A DNA stretch of 5,772 nt, taken from contig DEWM01000081.1 in NCBI GenBank assembly GCA_002363635.1, positions 1 to 5,772 on the forward strand, read 5' to 3'. Below the pieces are notes generated by a model that was not told the DNA's origin, made no database searches, and was given only the letters and a program-made list of their open reading frames with translations. Source of the DNA: Caryophanales bacterium UBA3210. GTDB taxonomy: Bacteria > Bacillota_I > Bacilli_A > RFN20 > CAG-449. The translations under genes were made by a program, and so were the position numbers. Positions 1-5,654 of the stretch are shown piece by piece (positions within the stretch are counted from its first letter, which is position 1; the number at the start of each line of letters is the position of its first letter).

Positions 1-223
1 GGCTTAAAAATAGCATATTATTAGCATTTACCCACATACCTAGACCGATTATTAATGCATCGTAGGCTAAACCAATAGCAATAAGTCCTGCAAATAGAGA
101 AATTAAAGACTTTGTCTTAATAAATCTTCTTAATAATAAGACAAAAAGTACTACTTCTAGTGCCGCAATGACTAAAATGGTTGGACCAGTGATTATGTCC
201 AAAAATGATTTAAATTGTTCCAT
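1..223 (-). CDS. Unrecognised small membrane protein, N-terminal part (runs off the window)
   Basis: An open frame of 74 codons starts with ATG at 223-221 and continues past base 1, so the C-terminus is missing. The protein begins MEQFKSFLDIITGP. Two hydrophobic stretches suit membrane helices at about residues 12-31 and 40-63, joined by a short basic loop (RRFIKTK) that would probably face the cytoplasm. There is no signal peptidase site or recognisable motif, and I do not recognise the family. The ribosome binding site is strong and unusual: AAGGGGGGGAG on the minus strand, including seven consecutive G, about 8 bases before the ATG. The gene has its own candidate promoter and follows the terminator of the NifU-like gene, so it is probably a separate unit. 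That it is a real gene is well supported by start, binding site and composition; its function is unknown. Confidence 0.7.
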   Translation of the reverse strand, partial: MEQFKSFLDIITGPTILVIAALEVVLFVLLLRRFIKTKSLISLFAGLIAIGLAYDALIIGLGMWVNANNMLFLS

Positions 224-251
224 TATTTATTTCTCCCCCCCTTGATGAATA

Positions 252-279
252 TTTATAATGTATGTGTTAAGTTTAACAA
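252..279 (-). promoter_or_regulatory. Candidate promoter of the membrane protein gene, with inverted repeat in the spacer
   Basis: On the minus strand a -35-like TTGTTA (279-274) and a -10-like TATAAA (257-252) are 16 bases apart, about 30 bases before the start codon. An inverted repeat TGTTAA-GT-TTAACA (265-278) covers the -35 and the upstream spacer and might be an operator, although its arms are only 6 bp. The position between the preceding terminator and the gene supports the call; it rests on pattern alone. Confidence 0.45.
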
Positions 280-291
280 ATTATTTGTAAC

Positions 292-313
292 AAAAAAAGA
301 GGCAAAAGCCTCT
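292..313 (-). terminator. Intrinsic terminator of the NifU-like gene
   Basis: On the minus strand a 6-bp hairpin, AGAGGC with a four-base TTTT loop and GCCTCT, is followed at once by seven T. It lies 14 bases beyond the stop codon of the NifU-like gene. The stem is short, but GC pairs and the T run make it a typical Rho-independent terminator. It separates this gene from the membrane protein gene downstream. Confidence 0.85.
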
Positions 314-326
314 ATTCGATAAAAAT

Positions 327-788
327 TTATCTTTTCTTTTCTGCTGGTAAAATTTGGTTTAATTCAGGGAAGGTATCAAATAAGTATCTTGATGTAGCAG
401 TTAAGATATCTTCATCTTCAATTTTATTACCTTCTAAATCATAAACTTGTAAATAGATAACATCATCAGCGAAAGAATCATATTTAACATCTCTTCCTCT
501 TGCTTTTAATGATGGTCTAAAGTTTTCTAAAGCTTTTTCAATTTGTTGATCAATATGAAGTAATGAACTAGGGAGAACTCCAACAATTCCTGGAACTTCT
601 TCAAGTAAGATTGCTGCGACCCCTTCTGATAAATCAGAACCGACCATTCCACATCCTTCGCATGCACCAATCATTTTGATGTAGGCAATACCATCTTCAA
701 CAGCAGTAAGTTCAAGGTCTCCGCCATCTCTTTGTAAGAAAGGTCTAATCTTATCAAGTACCATATTTACTTCTTGCTCAATTTCCAT
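327..788 (-). CDS. NifU-family iron-sulfur cluster scaffold/carrier with a degenerate second NifU domain
   Basis: The 153-residue protein starts with a NifU C-terminal (Nfu-type) domain, about residues 1-75. It has the RPFLQRDGGDLEL strand-turn and the CEGC pair (Cys43, Cys46) which in this family binds a 4Fe-4S or 2Fe-2S cluster for delivery to apo-proteins. Residues about 90-148 resemble it again: RPSLKARGRDVKY matches RPFLQRDGGDLEL, DDVIYLQV matches EDGIAYIKM, and FPELNQILP matches VPGIVGVLP. There the cysteine segment is replaced by DLEGNKI, so the second copy cannot bind a cluster through CxxC. Ordinary Nfu proteins of Gram-positive bacteria have one such domain (about 75-110 residues). 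The frame opens at a GTG at 797, but that GTG is part of the ribosome binding site AAGGTG; the ATG at 788 is correctly spaced and is chosen. The gene is single, with its own promoter and terminator. Family assignment is firm; client proteins are unknown. Confidence 0.93.
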   Translation of the reverse strand: MEIEQEVNMVLDKIRPFLQRDGGDLELTAVEDGIAYIKMIGACEGCGMVGSDLSEGVAAILLEEVPGIVGVLPSSLLHIDQQIEKALENFRPSLKARGRDVKYDSFADDVIYLQVYDLEGNKIEDEDILTATSRYLFDTFPELNQILPAEKKR

Positions 789-808
789 ATTTATCACCTT
801 CGCTTGTA

Positions 809-817
809 ATTATAGCA
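809..817 (-). promoter_or_regulatory. Extended -10 promoter of the NifU-like gene
   Basis: The minus strand carries TGCTATAAT: a perfect -10 hexamer (814-809) preceded by the TGn extension (817-815). No good -35 exists at 16-18 bases; the best is TACATT (837-832), inside the palindrome. The extended -10 would compensate. Transcription would begin near 802, leaving a leader of only about 14 bases that is mostly ribosome binding site. Confidence 0.7.
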
Positions 818-839
818 TGTACATTATTAATAATGTACA
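818..839. promoter_or_regulatory. 22-bp perfect palindrome, putative operator of the NifU-like gene
   Basis: The half-site TGTACATTATT is followed directly by its exact reverse complement, giving 11 matched pairs without a central gap. It lies one base upstream of the TGn element and covers the -35 position and most of the spacer of the NifU-gene promoter, a typical place for a repressor of a dimeric helix-turn-helix type. It does not match the Fur, PerR or Zur boxes I know. It could also form an AT-rich cruciform or hairpin, but the neighbouring 18-bp palindrome already serves as terminator, so an operator is the better reading. The regulator is not identified. Confidence 0.6.
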
Positions 840-863
840 AAAAAAGGGTTTGTTAACAAACCC
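839..863 (-). terminator. Intrinsic terminator of the tRNA operon
   Basis: A perfect 18-bp palindrome, GGGTTTGTT then AACAAACCC (846-863), is followed on the minus strand by seven T (845-839). It lies 12 bases beyond the CCA end of the last tRNA. GC-rich stem base and T run make a strong Rho-independent terminator. Its T run abuts the NifU-gene palindrome. Confidence 0.92.
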
Positions 864-875
864 CAATTTCTTAAA

Positions 876-962
876 TGGTGCCCAGAACCAGAATCGAACT
901 GGCATGGTGTTGCCACCGCAAGATTTTAAGTCTTGTGCGTCTACCTGTTCCGCCATCCGGGC
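876..962 (-). tRNA. tRNA-Leu (anticodon UAA)
   Basis: The 87-base gene, CCA included, folds as a class II tRNA. The acceptor stem is GCCCGGA with TCTGGGC (one G-U pair) and the discriminator is A. The anticodon arm is CAAGA-CTTAAAA-TCTTG with anticodon TAA, followed by a long variable arm and the T-loop TTCGATT. It is the last of five tRNAs in one minus-strand unit, four bases after tRNA-Lys and directly before the terminator. It reads UUA, a common leucine codon in the window. Confidence 0.97.
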
Positions 963-966
963 AAGA

Positions 967-1042
967 TGGTGACTCACTGGAGATTCGAACTCCAGACCCC
1001 TTGATTAAAAGTCAAGTGCTCTACCGACTGAGCTAGTGAGTC
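967..1042 (-). tRNA. tRNA-Lys (anticodon UUU)
   Basis: The gene is 76 bases including an encoded CCA. The acceptor stem is GACTCAC with GTGAGTC and the discriminator A. The D-arm is AGCTCAGTCGGTAGAGC, the anticodon arm CTTGA-CTTTTAA-TCAAG with anticodon TTT, and the T-arm carries TTCGAAT. It lies between tRNA-Gln and tRNA-Leu and is separated from tRNA-Gln by 34 bases, the longest spacer of the cluster. Confidence 0.97.
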
Positions 1043-1076
1043 AAATAAATTTTTTTGCGTGATAACTCATTCAAAA

Positions 1077-1152
1077 TGGCTGGGGCAGCCGGGATCGAAC
1101 CAGCGAAATGAGGGAGTCAAAGTCCCTTGCCTTACCACTTGGCTATGCCCCA
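1077..1152 (-). tRNA. tRNA-Gln (anticodon UUG)
   Basis: The gene is 76 bases with encoded CCA. The acceptor stem is TGGGGCA with TGCCCCA, opening with the U1-A72 pair usual for glutamine tRNAs, and the discriminator is G. The anticodon arm is AGGGA-CTTTGAC-TCCCT with anticodon TTG, and the T-loop is TTCGATC. It follows tRNA-Tyr by seven bases. Confidence 0.96.
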
Positions 1153-1159
1153 AGAGTAA

Positions 1160-1245
1160 TGGTGGGCGAGGACAGATTTGAACTGCCGAACTTAAAGAAG
1201 AACTGATTTACAGTCAGCTGCGTTTGGCCACTTCGCTACTCGCCC
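1160..1245 (-). tRNA. tRNA-Tyr (anticodon GUA)
   Basis: The gene is 86 bases with encoded CCA. The acceptor stem is GGGCGAG with CTCGCCC and the discriminator A. The anticodon arm is GCTGA-CTGTAAA-TCAGT with anticodon GTA. The long variable arm marks it as class II, as expected for bacterial tyrosine tRNAs. The T-loop is TTCAAAT. It lies 17 bases after tRNA-Val. Confidence 0.97.
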
Positions 1246-1262
1246 AATACATTAATTTTGAA

Positions 1263-1338
1263 TGGTGGAAGTTACAGGGCTCGAACCTGTGACATCTACC
1301 TTGTAAGGGTAGCGCTCTCCCAACTGAGCTAAACTTCC
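1263..1338 (-). tRNA. tRNA-Val (anticodon UAC)
   Basis: The gene is 76 bases with encoded CCA. The acceptor stem is GGAAGTT with AACTTCC and the discriminator A. The D-arm is AGCTCAGTTGGGAGAGC, the anticodon arm CTACC-CTTACAA-GGTAG with anticodon TAC, and the T-loop is TTCGAGC. It is the first tRNA of the unit, about 30 bases after the predicted transcription start. Confidence 0.97.
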
Positions 1339-1351
1339 AATTTCAGCGGGC

Positions 1352-1367
1352 CGTGTTATTTAACACG
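1352..1367 (-). other. Leader hairpin of the tRNA transcript
   Basis: CGTGTTA-AA-TAACACG forms a 7-bp inverted repeat with a two-base centre, directly after the expected transcription start (about 1368) and before tRNA-Val. In RNA the stem would open slightly to make a loop and would sit at the extreme 5' end of the precursor removed by RNase P. A DNA operator is the alternative. The repeat is plain in the sequence; its role is inferred. Confidence 0.5.
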
Positions 1368-1374
1368 CTTTATT

Positions 1375-1403
1375 AATATACCAATTCATTTTGAATTAGT
1401 CAA
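1375..1403 (-). promoter_or_regulatory. Strong sigma-A-type promoter of the tRNA operon
   Basis: On the minus strand TTGACT (1403-1398) and TATATT (1380-1375) are separated by exactly 17 bases, and TGG before the -10 gives a TGn extension. Upstream lies a long A/T-only-rich stretch with runs of seven A (about 1404-1437), resembling an UP element as found at stable-RNA promoters. The -35 sits in an inverted repeat AATTAGT-CA-ACTAATT (plus strand, 1394-1409). Confidence 0.85.
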
Positions 1404-1476
1404 CTAATTTTGAAATAATTTTTTTATTTTTTTCAATATCGTTTTTGCCCGCTAATTATTGGGATTTTTTTAAGTA

Positions 1477-2757
1477 CTAATAACCTGGTTTTCCAAGTAA
1501 TTTAAACATTCTTTTTTTGTAAATTTCTACACCAGGTTGGTTGAATGGGTTAATTCCAAGTAAGTATGCGCTCATTGCACATGTCTTCATAAAGAAGAAG
1601 AATAAATAACCTAAGTTATAAGCATCCATTGTTGGAACTGTGATTACAACATTTGGAATCTTTCCATCTTCTACGTGAGCAGCAAGAGTACCTTCGAAAG
1701 CTTTCTCATTAATGTAAGAAAGCTTCTTACCTGCTAAGAAGTTAAGACCATCTAAGTTTTCTTTGTCTTCTTTAACTTCAACGTCTAATGCTGGTTTTTC
1801 TTGTAATACGATTGTTTCGAATAATAATGGTGTACCTTCTTGGATGAATTGACCAAGTGAGTGAAGGTCTGTAGAGAATGTTGCAGAATCTGGTAATAAG
1901 CCTTTTCCATCTTTTCCTTCTGATTCACCGAATAATTGCTTTAACCATTCACCTACTTGTGTGAATTGTGGTTCGTAAGTTACGAACATTTCAACTTTCT
2001 TACCACTGTTATACATGTAGTCTCTTACTACTGCGTACTGGTAAGCAGGGTTTGTCTTAAGATCATTGTTATCAAGGTCAACCATAGCATCGTATGCGCC
2101 TTTCATTAAAGCGTCGATGTCTGCACCTGATACTGCGATTGGAAGAAGTCCAACTGCTGTTAATACTGAATAACGTCCACCGATATCATCTGGGATAACA
2201 AATGATTCGTAGCCTTCCATGTTGCATTCTGTTTTTAATGCACCACGTGCTTTATCAGTTGTAGCGAAAATTGCTTTTGCAGCAGCTTCTTTACCAACTT
2301 GTGAAATTAATAATTCTTTTAATAATCTGAATGCAACTGATGTTTCTGTAGTTGTACCTGATTTTGAAATAACGTTAATTGCAAATTTTTTGCCTTTTAA
2401 ATAATTTAAGACTTGTGCAATGTATGTGCTTGATAAAGTATTACCTAAGAAGATAATTTGAACTTTTGAATTTGAGAATAAACCATTTAATGCTTCAATA
2501 GCGCATCTTGCACCAAGATATGAGCCACCGATACCTGCAACTACTAATACTTCATAGTTGTCTTGAATTGTCTTTGCAGCTTTTTTAATTCTTTCGAATT
2601 CTTCTTTGTCGTAATCTTTTGGCCATGTTGTCCAGCCTAAGAAATCATTGCCAAGACCAGTTTTGTCTTTGATCATTGCGTCAATTGATTTTACTTTGTC
2701 AGCATAAGCTTCAAAAGGAACATTGACTACAGTTTTTGAAAAATCAATTTTAACCAT
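1477..2757 (-). CDS. pgi: Glucose-6-phosphate isomerase
   Basis: This cytoplasmic glycolytic enzyme interconverts glucose 6-phosphate and fructose 6-phosphate. At 426 residues it matches the short bacterial form. The family motifs appear in order: [10 protein letters not shown] (75-84), the phosphate-binding segment [11 protein letters not shown] (130-140), DIGGRYS (191-197), [10 protein letters not shown] (277-286) with the likely catalytic Glu278, DLHSLGQ with His299, and near the end [16 protein letters not shown] with Lys414. Nothing essential is missing. The frame extends upstream to a GTG at 2796, but AGGAGA lies eight bases before the ATG at 2757, and no family member has that basic N-terminal extension, so the ATG is used. 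The start is only two bases after the stop codon of the S1-domain gene, whose last codons contain the ribosome binding site, so the two are co-transcribed and probably translationally coupled. I find no clear terminator in the 70 bases beyond the stop, so some reading into the tRNA unit is possible. Confidence 0.98.
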   Translation of the reverse strand: MVKIDFSKTVVNVPFEAYADKVKSIDAMIKDKTGLGNDFLGWTTWPKDYDKEEFERIKKAAKTIQDNYEVLVVAGIGGSYLGARCAIEALNGLFSNSKVQIIFLGNTLSSTYIAQVLNYLKGKKFAINVISKSGTTTETSVAFRLLKELLISQVGKEAAAKAIFATTDKARGALKTECNMEGYESFVIPDDIGGRYSVLTAVGLLPIAVSGADIDALMKGAYDAMVDLDNNDLKTNPAYQYAVVRDYMYNSGKKVEMFVTYEPQFTQVGEWLKQLFGESEGKDGKGLLPDSATFSTDLHSLGQFIQEGTPLLFETIVLQEKPALDVEVKEDKENLDGLNFLAGKKLSYINEKAFEGTLAAHVEDGKIPNVVITVPTMDAYNLGYLFFFFMKTCAMSAYLLGINPFNQPGVEIYKKRMFKLLGKPGY

Positions 2758-2759
2758 TT

Positions 2760-3140
2760 TTAATCTCCTATTTTCTTTAATTCGTTTGAAATCCACTCAT
2801 CTAAATGTTCTTTTAGGGGAGTGAAATCTTGTTTGTCTAATGGAATTTTAAATCTTTTCTTTCGATTAATTGGTTTTAGGCCTCTAATATTTTGTCTTTT
2901 GCTAGGTTCTACCTGCTTTAAAGAGAAACGATAGAGAGTCTTTTCAGGTAAGACATCGATAATTTTAATCTTGATGTCTTGTCCAATTGTAACGAAAGAA
3001 GAAATATCCTTAACAAAGTAAGGTGAGATTTCTGAAATGTGAATTAAACCTTGTTCTCCGTTATCTAATTTAACGAAAGCACCATATGGTTGAATTCCTG
3101 TTACTTTACCTTTTACAATTTCACCAATTTCGTGTTCCAT
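2760..3140 (-). CDS. yugI: S1-domain RNA-binding protein, YugI/GSP13/CvfD type
   Basis: The 126-residue protein opens with one complete S1 (OB-fold) RNA-binding domain, about residues 4-76: [35 protein letters not shown] is the classic S1 signature, and the domain ends with [12 protein letters not shown] strongly basic linker follows (about 78-100, rich in Lys and Arg, NRKKRFKIP), then a short acidic-to-amphipathic C-terminal helix ([19 protein letters not shown]). This plan matches the small general stress protein 13 / YugI / CvfD family of Bacillota, which associates with ribosomes or RNA and affects gene expression after transcription. Its exact target here cannot be read. ATG at 3140 has AAGGAG six bases upstream. 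It is first in a two-gene unit with pgi, an arrangement I recall as close in Bacillus. Confidence 0.9.
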   Translation of the reverse strand: MEHEIGEIVKGKVTGIQPYGAFVKLDNGEQGLIHISEISPYFVKDISSFVTIGQDIKIKIIDVLPEKTLYRFSLKQVEPSKRQNIRGLKPINRKKRFKIPLDKQDFTPLKEHLDEWISNELKKIGD

Positions 3141-3159
3141 TGACTACTCCTTAAATCCA

Positions 3160-3187
3160 TATATATTTTATACGCGTGTAGAATCAA
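3160..3187 (-). promoter_or_regulatory. Candidate promoter of the yugI-pgi unit
   Basis: On the minus strand TTGATT (3187-3182) and TATATA (3165-3160) are 16 bases apart. This would place the start close to the ribosome binding site, leaving almost no leader. An alternative -10, TATAAA at 3172-3167, would give a more usual leader of about 20 bases but lacks a good -35. A promoter is expected in this divergent gap; which hexamers are used is uncertain. Confidence 0.4.
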
Positions 3188-3193
3188 TTTCTA

Positions 3194-3211
3194 TAAAAAC
3201 TATAGTTTTTA
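3194..3211. repeat. 18-bp perfect palindrome in the divergent gap
   Basis: TAAAAACTA is followed directly by its reverse complement TAGTTTTTA. It lies just upstream of the leftward promoter candidate and about 130 bases before the rightward gene. It could be an operator or a curved A-tract element; because it is nearly all A and T, chance is a serious alternative. Confidence 0.4.
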
Positions 3212-3220
3212 AAAAATAAC

Positions 3221-3291
3221 TTAACGAATTGGATAATTTTTATATGATTAATCGTTAAATATTTGATTTTAGAATTGAGATAGATGATAAT
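3221..3291 (+). promoter_or_regulatory. Candidate promoters of the LemA-like/oligopeptidase unit
   Basis: Two candidates read rightward. One is TTAACG (3221-3226) with TATGAT (3243-3248), spacer 16. The other is TTGATT (3263-3268) with GATAAT (3286-3291), spacer 17, nearer the gene. Arms TTAACGA (3221-3227) and TCGTTAA (3252-3258) form an inverted repeat around the first -10 and may be a regulatory site. The sequence does not decide between the two. Confidence 0.4.
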
Positions 3292-3339
3292 AACCATATC
3301 GATAAATTACTCGACTTTGAATTTATGGAGGAATGTAAT

Positions 3340-3873
3340 ATGAATCCTGTTGCACTCGTCTTTCTTATAATTGGAGCATCTATTTTAGGCTTATGTGTGC
3401 TCTTAGATATCTTAATTGGATTTTCTATGTGGCATCTATCAATGATTCTAAGAAAGAAAACTAAAAACTTAATGATTATCTTAGCGCAAAAATATGATTT
3501 ATGTGTTTTCTTAGCAAAACAAATGATTGATTTGGGAGTAGAGATTCCAGAATCTTTAAAAGCAGAATTAAATATTTCTACTAACCCTGCTATGGGCTTT
3601 AAAAATACTACTGAAAGATTTTTAATTGCTAGACAAATTAAACGTATATATATGGATTTAAAGATGATCTATGATGCAAGTGAAAGTGCATATAATGATC
3701 CTAAGTGTCAAACAATTGTAGGCTCAATACAAGAAACTGATGCTTTAAGAGGAAAAGAAGTTGTTTCTTTTAACAATTTTGGAATGGCATATAATTATTG
3801 GATTATGTTTCCAATCTTTAGACCATTATCAAAGATGTTTCATATTTATAAAGTAAAATTACTTGAAAACTAA
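3340..3873 (+). CDS. Small single-pass membrane protein, distant LemA-like
   Basis: The 177-residue protein has one strongly hydrophobic N-terminal segment, about residues 4-30, after only three residues (MNP). A basic stretch, RKKTKN, follows and would hold the rest of the protein in the cytoplasm. The remainder is mostly helical. Its C-terminal part, about 132-167, carries TDALRGKEVVSFN, then YN and FPIF. These resemble the LemA-family ending with an Arg before paired FN/YN positions and a conserved FP. Length and topology (short outside N-terminus, one helix, inner helical bundle) also fit LemA, but the early LemA motif around RRxDLIPNL is weak here (KYDLCVFLAK), so the assignment is tentative. 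The first ATG at 3325 lies inside the ribosome binding site GGAGG; the ATG at 3340, eight bases after it, is used. It overlaps closely with the oligopeptidase gene, 10 bases downstream, and is surely co-transcribed with it. No function can be given with confidence. Confidence 0.8.
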   Translation: MNPVALVFLIIGASILGLCVLLDILIGFSMWHLSMILRKKTKNLMIILAQKYDLCVFLAKQMIDLGVEIPESLKAELNISTNPAMGFKNTTERFLIARQIKRIYMDLKMIYDASESAYNDPKCQTIVGSIQETDALRGKEVVSFNNFGMAYNYWIMFPIFRPLSKMFHIYKVKLLEN

Positions 3874-3883
3874 GGAGGGAATC

Positions 3884-5581
3884 ATGAAAAAGTTTACTGA
3901 AATTAAATATAAGAAAATTAATTTAGAAAAAACACAGAATGAACTTCGTGCTTTAACTAAAGAATTTAAAGATGCTGAATCTTTTAAAGAACAAGATGCT
4001 GCATTTAAGAAAATCAATAAGTACATTGATAATCTTCAGACTAATATGACAGTTGGAGAAGTAAGATATACTATTGATACAACAAACAAAACAAATATTA
4101 AAAACCAAGAAGAACTTGATAATATTTCACCTTTATTAAGTGTTGAATTTAACAAATTTAATAAAGAATTAGTAAACGCTAAATTTAGAAAAGAATTAGA
4201 AGCTAAATATGGTGAACATTTATTCAAGATGACAGAAACTGCATTAGAAGCTTTTGATGAAAAGATTGTTCCTGAATTACAAGAACAAAACAAATTATGT
4301 TCAGAATATTCTGCTTTACTTGCATCTGCAAAAATTGAATTTAGAGGTGAAGTTTATAACTTATCTCAACTCGGTAAATTCACAACATCTTTAGATAGAG
4401 ATACAAGAAGAGAAGCATCTTTAGCACAAGCAAAATTCTTTGAAGAAAACAGTGCTAAAATTGGTGAAATCTATGATAAGTTAGTTCATTTAAGAGATAC
4501 AATGGCAAAGAAACTTGGTTACAAGAACTTCGTTGAACTTGGCTATAAGAGAATGACAAGAACTGACTATACTGCAAAAGAAGTTGCAGCATATAGAGAA
4601 CAAATCTTTAATGATTGGGTACCATTTACTCAGAAATTATTCGCTGCTCAAAAGAAAAGAGTAGGTATTAAGAACCCAGAATGGTATGATTACAATATTT
4701 CATTTAAGACAGGTAATCCTTTACCAAAAGGAACAACTGAAGAAAAAGTTGCTAAAGCTCAAGAAATGTATGATGAATTAAGTGAAGAAACATCAAAATT
4801 CTTCCACTTCATGAGAGATTATGAATTATTAGATTTAGATGCTAAACCAGGTAAAGCTGGTGGAGGCTATATGACATATTTACCAAAATATAAAGCTCCA
4901 TTCATCTTCTCTAACTTCAATGGTACTTCAGGTGACGTTGATGTCTTAACTCATGAATTTGGTCATGCATTCCAAGGTTATGAATCAAGAAATATTTCAG
5001 TTCCTGATTATAGATCACCTACAATGGAAGCTTGTGAAATCCATTCAATGTCTATGGAATTAATTACTTACCCATGGATGGATAAATTCTTTGGTGATGA
5101 AGAAGATAAATATAGATACGCTCACTTAGAAGATGCAATCACATTCTTACCTTATGGAGTTACAGTTGATGAATTCCAGCACTGGGTATATGAAAATGTT
5201 GATGCAACACATGAAGAAAGATGTGCTAAGTGGAGAGAAATCGAAAAGAAATACTTACCACATAAAAAATATGATGAAGCACCAGTTTTTGAAAATGGTG
5301 GTTGGTGGATGAGACAACACCACATTGTTGAATCTCCATTCTATTATATTGATTACACACTCGCTCAAGTCGTAGCATTCCAATTCTTCATTGAAAACGA
5401 AAAGAATCACGAAAAGGCTTGGAAGAAATATGTTAAGTTCTGTAAGTTAGGTGGTAAATACGGCTTTGTTGAATTACTTGCAAAAGGTCATTTAAATAAT
5501 CCATTTAAAGATGGTTCAATTAAGAAATTAGTCAAACCTTTAAGCAAATACTTAAAAGGTATCGATATTTCCAAATATTAA
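3884..5581 (+). CDS. M3-family zinc oligoendopeptidase (Pz-peptidase/PepF-like)
   Basis: The 565-residue cytoplasmic metallopeptidase cuts short peptides and probably serves peptide recycling or nutrition. The zinc site is intact: HEFGH at 357-361 (ligands His357 and His361, general base Glu358), with the third ligand expected at Glu382 in PTMEACEIHSMSMEL. Near the C-terminus RQHHIVESPFYYIDYTLAQ (477-495) supplies the conserved His and Tyr residues of the M3 substrate pocket. The EACEIHSMSME and ESPFYYIDYTLA segments and the length of about 565 match the M3 oligoendopeptidase group that is distinct from classical PepF (about 600 residues). There is no signal peptide; the N-terminal part is charged and helical. 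The frame opens with TTG at 3863, but AAGGAGG directly after the previous stop points to the ATG at 3884, which is used. Nearly all arginines are AGA, with a CGT at Arg22. It is second in a unit with the membrane protein gene and ends in a strong terminator. Confidence 0.96.
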   Translation: MKKFTEIKYKKINLEKTQNELRALTKEFKDAESFKEQDAAFKKINKYIDNLQTNMTVGEVRYTIDTTNKTNIKNQEELDNISPLLSVEFNKFNKELVNAKFRKELEAKYGEHLFKMTETALEAFDEKIVPELQEQNKLCSEYSALLASAKIEFRGEVYNLSQLGKFTTSLDRDTRREASLAQAKFFEENSAKIGEIYDKLVHLRDTMAKKLGYKNFVELGYKRMTRTDYTAKEVAAYREQIFNDWVPFTQKLFAAQKKRVGIKNPEWYDYNISFKTGNPLPKGTTEEKVAKAQEMYDELSEETSKFFHFMRDYELLDLDAKPGKAGGGYMTYLPKYKAPFIFSNFNGTSGDVDVLTHEFGHAFQGYESRNISVPDYRSPTMEACEIHSMSMELITYPWMDKFFGDEEDKYRYAHLEDAITFLPYGVTVDEFQHWVYENVDATHEERCAKWREIEKKYLPHKKYDEAPVFENGGWWMRQHHIVESPFYYIDYTLAQVVAFQFFIENEKNHEKAWKKYVKFCKLGGKYGFVELLAKGHLNNPFKDGSIKKLVKPLSKYLKGIDISKY

Positions 5582-5590
5582 TAATTAATA

Positions 5591-5624
5591 AAGTATTTTA
5601 GAGAAACATCTAGAATACTTTTTT
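5591..5624 (+). terminator. Intrinsic terminator of the oligopeptidase unit
   Basis: A 12-bp stem, AAGTATTTTAGA with TCTAGAATACTT (one U-G pair), closes a six-base loop (GAAACA) and runs into six T in total, two within the stem base and four after it. It begins nine bases after the stop codon. The stem is AT-rich but long, and the following gene has its own promoter, so termination here is well supported. Confidence 0.88.
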
Positions 5625-5625
5625 A

Positions 5626-5654
5626 TTGACAAAACCACCCGTAATGTATACTAT
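5626..5654 (+). promoter_or_regulatory. Promoter with perfect -35 ahead of the small ORF
   Basis: TTGACA (5626-5631) is a perfect -35. At 17 bases follows TACTAT (5649-5654); a better hexamer, TATACT (5647-5652), is at only 15 bases. It starts immediately after the terminator T run and lies about 30 bases before the ribosome binding site of the small ORF. Arms CCCGTA (5638-5643) and TACGGG (5667-5672) flank the -10 region and could be an operator. Confidence 0.7.

Noticed and set aside
789..797. GTG start of the NifU-like gene three codons upstream
   Set aside because: The GTG is part of the AAGGTG ribosome binding site that serves the ATG at 788.
1036..1069. TGAGT/ACTCA repeat between the tRNA-Lys acceptor stem and the spacer to tRNA-Gln
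   Set aside because: Five base pairs over 24 bases are expected by chance, and the tRNA acceptor stem is far more stable.
1435..1470. Plus-strand terminator-like structure: CAATA/TATTG arms followed by a T run
   Set aside because: The stem is only five AT-rich pairs with a large loop, and no rightward gene precedes it.
2219..2404. Rightward 61-codon open frame inside pgi
   Set aside because: It lies opposite the coding strand of an intact, well-conserved enzyme, has no ribosome binding site, and its translation matches nothing I recognise.
2758..2796. Upstream GTG start of pgi giving a 13-residue extension
   Set aside because: The extension overlaps the S1-domain gene, contains the ribosome binding site of the true ATG, and has no counterpart in the family as I know it.
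4036..4293. Leftward 85-codon open frame inside the oligopeptidase gene
   Set aside because: It is an antisense shadow of a clear gene. The serine- and leucine-rich translation is what complementing AT-rich codons gives.
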